This document shows, one piece after another, positions 6,089 through 7,852 of a DNA stretch of 7,852 bases. Numbering within the stretch: position 1 is the stretch's first letter; each line of letters opens with the position of its first letter. Made by a program: the position numbers and the translations under genes. The notes below the pieces were generated by a model that had not been told where the DNA came from, did not search any database, and saw only the letters and a list, made by a program, of their open reading frames with translations. The DNA is from JBHHZM01 sp046758065 (GTDB lineage Bacteria > Pseudomonadota > Alphaproteobacteria > JAAXGF01), in contig JBHHZM010000137.1 in assembly GCA_046758065.1 (NCBI GenBank), positions 1 to 7,852 on the forward strand, read 5' to 3'.

Positions 6089-7498
6089 TCAGATGTGGAT
6101 GGCGCGGGCGGCGACCGCGAGCGCGGCTTCCTTGACCGCCTCGGAACGGGTCGGGTGCGCGTGGCAGGTGCGCGCGATGTCCTCGGCCGAAGCGCCGAAC
6201 TCCATGGCGACGACGGCCTCGGCGATCATCTCGCCGGCGTCGGCGCCGATGATGTGCACGCCGAGCACCCGGTCGTCGGCCTGGTCGGCGAGGACCTTGA
6301 CGAGACCGTCGGTCTGGTCGTTGGTGCGCCCGCGGCTGTTGGCCATGAAGGGGAACTTGCCGACCGTGTACGCGACGCCCGCCGCCTTGAGTTCGTCCTC
6401 GGTCTTGCCGACCATCGCCACCTCGGGCCAAGTGTAGACCACCCCGGGGATGGTGTCGTAGTTCACGTGCCCCGCCTGACCGGCGATGATCTCGGCGACC
6501 GCGACGCCTTCGTCCTCGGCCTTGTGGGCGAGCATCGGCCCGGCGATCACGTCGCCGATGGCGTAGACGCCGTCGACGTTGCTGTGGAAGTGCGCGTCGG
6601 TCATCACCCGGCCCTGTTCGTCGAGCACGACGCCCACCGCCTCGAGACCGAGGCCGTCGGTATGCGCCCGCCGGCCAACGGCGACCAGCACGACGTCGGT
6701 CTTGAGGGTCTCGGCGTCGCCGCCCGCCGCGGGTTCGAGCGTGAGCGTCACGCCGCTCTTGGTCGCCTTCGCGGCGGTTACCTTGGTGCCGAGGCGGAAG
6801 CTCAGGCCCTGGCGCTCGAGGACGCGCTGGAACTGGCCGGCGAGTTCGCCGTCCATGGTCGGCACGATGCGGTCGAGGAACTCGACCACCGTGACCTGCG
6901 TGCCGAGCCGGCGCCAGACCGAGCCGAGTTCGAGCCCGATGTAGCCCGCGCCGATCACCGCCATTCGCTTGGGCACCTTGGAAAGCTCGAGCGCGCCGGT
7001 CGAGGACACGATGCGCTCCTCATCGATCGCGACACCCTTGAGCGGCGTCGATACCGAGCCGGTGGCGACCACGACGCAGCCGGCCTGAAGCGTGCGGCTG
7101 CCGCCGTCGGCAAGCGCCACGGTAACCTCGCGTTTCGCCGTGAGCCGCGCCGTACCCTTGACGTATTCTATCTTGTTCTTGCGGAACAGGCCCTCGACCC
7201 CCTTGGTCAGCGTGGCGACGACCTTGCGTTTCCGTTTCATCATCGCCGCGAGATCGAGCGTGACGCCCGAGAGCTTTATGCCGCGGCCCGCAAAATCGTG
7301 ATTCGCCGCATCGAACAGCTCGGAGTCGTGCAGCAGCGCTTTCGACGGGATGCAGCCGATATTGAGACAGGTGCCGCCGAGTGCGCCGCGCTTCTCGACG
7401 CAGGCGACCGAAAGTCCGAGCTGCGCCGCGCGGATGGCGCAGACATAGCCGCCCGGGCCGCCCCCGACGACGACCACATCGAAACTGTCGTTGGCCAT
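6089..7498 (-). CDS. lpdA: Dihydrolipoyl dehydrogenase (E3)
   Basis: A 469-aa flavoprotein that reoxidises dihydrolipoamide on the E2 subunits of 2-oxo acid dehydrogenase complexes and passes electrons to NAD+. The N-terminal FAD-binding GGGPGG is at 12-17. The redox disulfide is C44/C49 in GGTCLNIGCIPSK. The NAD-binding GAGYIG is at 183-188, the second FAD contact YAIGDV is at 312-317, and the dimerisation domain has the catalytic H448 and E453 in HPTRSE. Length is typical (E. coli Lpd 474 aa) and nothing is missing. The ATG at 7498 has a good Shine-Dalgarno on the minus strand (GGGAG, plus-strand 7504-7508) at 5 nt spacing. It lies 82 nt downstream of sucB, so it is probably the E3 of the 2-oxoglutarate dehydrogenase complex, although E3 is often shared with pyruvate dehydrogenase. 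Confidence 0.97.
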   Translation of the reverse strand: MANDSFDVVVVGGGPGGYVCAIRAAQLGLSVACVEKRGALGGTCLNIGCIPSKALLHDSELFDAANHDFAGRGIKLSGVTLDLAAMMKRKRKVVATLTKGVEGLFRKNKIEYVKGTARLTAKREVTVALADGGSRTLQAGCVVVATGSVSTPLKGVAIDEERIVSSTGALELSKVPKRMAVIGAGYIGLELGSVWRRLGTQVTVVEFLDRIVPTMDGELAGQFQRVLERQGLSFRLGTKVTAAKATKSGVTLTLEPAAGGDAETLKTDVVLVAVGRRAHTDGLGLEAVGVVLDEQGRVMTDAHFHSNVDGVYAIGDVIAGPMLAHKAEDEGVAVAEIIAGQAGHVNYDTIPGVVYTWPEVAMVGKTEDELKAAGVAYTVGKFPFMANSRGRTNDQTDGLVKVLADQADDRVLGVHIIGADAGEMIAEAVVAMEFGASAEDIARTCHAHPTRSEAVKEAALAVAARAIHI

Positions 7499-7580
7499 GG
7501 GTTCTCCCTTTGCGCTGTTCCTCCGACCGGCGCGCCGCTTATCGCCGTTCTCCGCAGGTTCCGGCGTCCGCGATATCCCG

Positions 7581-7852
7581 TCAGATGTCGAGAACGAGCC
7601 GCTGCGGGTCCTCGATGCACTCCTTGACGCGCACCAGGAAGGTCACCGCTTCACGGCCGTCGATGATGCGATGATCGTAGCTCAACGCCAGATACATCAT
7701 CGGGCGCGGCTCGATCTGGCCGTCGACGATCATCGGCCGCTCCTGGATCTTGTGCATGCCGAGAATCGCCGCCTGCGGCGGGTTGAGGATCGGCGTCGAC
7801 AGCAGCGAGCCGTAGATGCCGCCGTTGGTGATGGTGAAGGTGCCGCCGGTCA
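7581..7852 (-). CDS. sucB: 2-oxoglutarate dehydrogenase E2 (succinyltransferase), C-terminal part
   Basis: This is the last 89 residues plus stop of a dihydrolipoamide acyltransferase; the rest lies beyond the right edge. The visible part starts TGGTFTITNGGIYGSLLSTP and continues through NPPQAAILGMHKI. It contains the catalytic DHRIIDG motif, whose His and Asp serve acyl transfer, and ends RLVLDI. The phrases TNGGIYGSLLSTP, RPMMYLALSYDHRIIDG and EAVTFLVRVKE are those of SucB/OdhB rather than pyruvate dehydrogenase E2. The enzyme transfers the succinyl group from lipoamide to CoA in the TCA cycle and forms the core of the complex. lpdA follows in the same direction after 82 nt; sucA would be expected upstream, outside the window. 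The lipoyl and E1/E3-binding domains cannot be assessed. Confidence 0.93.
   Translation of the reverse strand, partial: TGGTFTITNGGIYGSLLSTPILNPPQAAILGMHKIQERPMIVDGQIEPRPMMYLALSYDHRIIDGREAVTFLVRVKECIEDPQRLVLDI

Noticed and set aside
4779..6431. 550-aa minus-strand ORF over the MFS gene and lpdA
   Set aside because: It is a shifted frame of two well-supported genes, Arg-rich and without motifs.
7499..7580. Regulatory RNA or extra gene between sucB and lpdA
   Set aside because: The 82-nt spacer holds the lpdA Shine-Dalgarno, an 8-bp GGCGCGCC palindrome and two GTTCTCC copies, but no ORF, strong hairpin or terminator beyond what GC-rich DNA gives by chance.
6047..7627. 526-aa plus-strand ORF opposite lpdA
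   Set aside because: It is antisense to lpdA, which has the intact FAD, disulfide, NAD and His-Glu motifs. The His/Asp/Arg-rich product is typical of antisense frames.

Overview
The window is high-GC DNA (roughly two thirds G+C or more by eye, with strong G/C preference at third codon positions). Its gene content is that of an alphaproteobacterium, probably Rhodospirillales-like. This rests on the characters of the proteins and on the neighbourhood (2-oxoglutarate dehydrogenase genes, small-type transaldolase, DUF484, xerC, priA), not on any search. The DNA is densely packed and almost entirely housekeeping. I see no prophage, IS element, CRISPR array, rRNA or tRNA, and no new multi-gene system.

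Layout from left to right. Positions 1-149 hold no gene I can name: a short AT-rich block, a promoter-like match, a good Shine-Dalgarno in front of a 51-codon ORF, and a perfect 15-bp tandem duplication that crosses the priA stop codon. priA (150-2363, minus) encodes the replication-restart helicase and is complete. A divergent 87-bp spacer follows, and then a tight plus-strand cluster: tal (2451-3116, small transaldolase), a DUF484 gene (3122-3838) and xerC (3835-4809). The spacings are 5 nt and then a 4-nt ATGA overlap, so this is probably one transcript. xerC converges, with a 7-nt gap, on a minus-strand cluster that reads from right to left: the 3' end of sucB (7581-7852, cut by the window edge), lpdA (6089-7498) and an MFS transporter (4817-6055).

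Functionally, sucB and lpdA supply the E2 and E3 components of 2-oxoglutarate dehydrogenase; sucA would be expected further upstream, outside the window. The MFS gene sits 33 nt downstream of lpdA and is probably co-transcribed; its substrate is unknown. tal belongs to the non-oxidative pentose phosphate pathway. xerC (chromosome dimer resolution) and priA (fork restart) both serve chromosome maintenance, and DUF484 next to xerC is a conserved pairing also seen in gammaproteobacteria.

The items most worth a second look are the left 150-240 bases, the duplication across the priA stop, the transaldolase-type active site in a protein often annotated as fructose-6-phosphate aldolase, and the orphan transporter behind lpdA. 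The many very long ORFs on opposite strands are by-products of high GC content.
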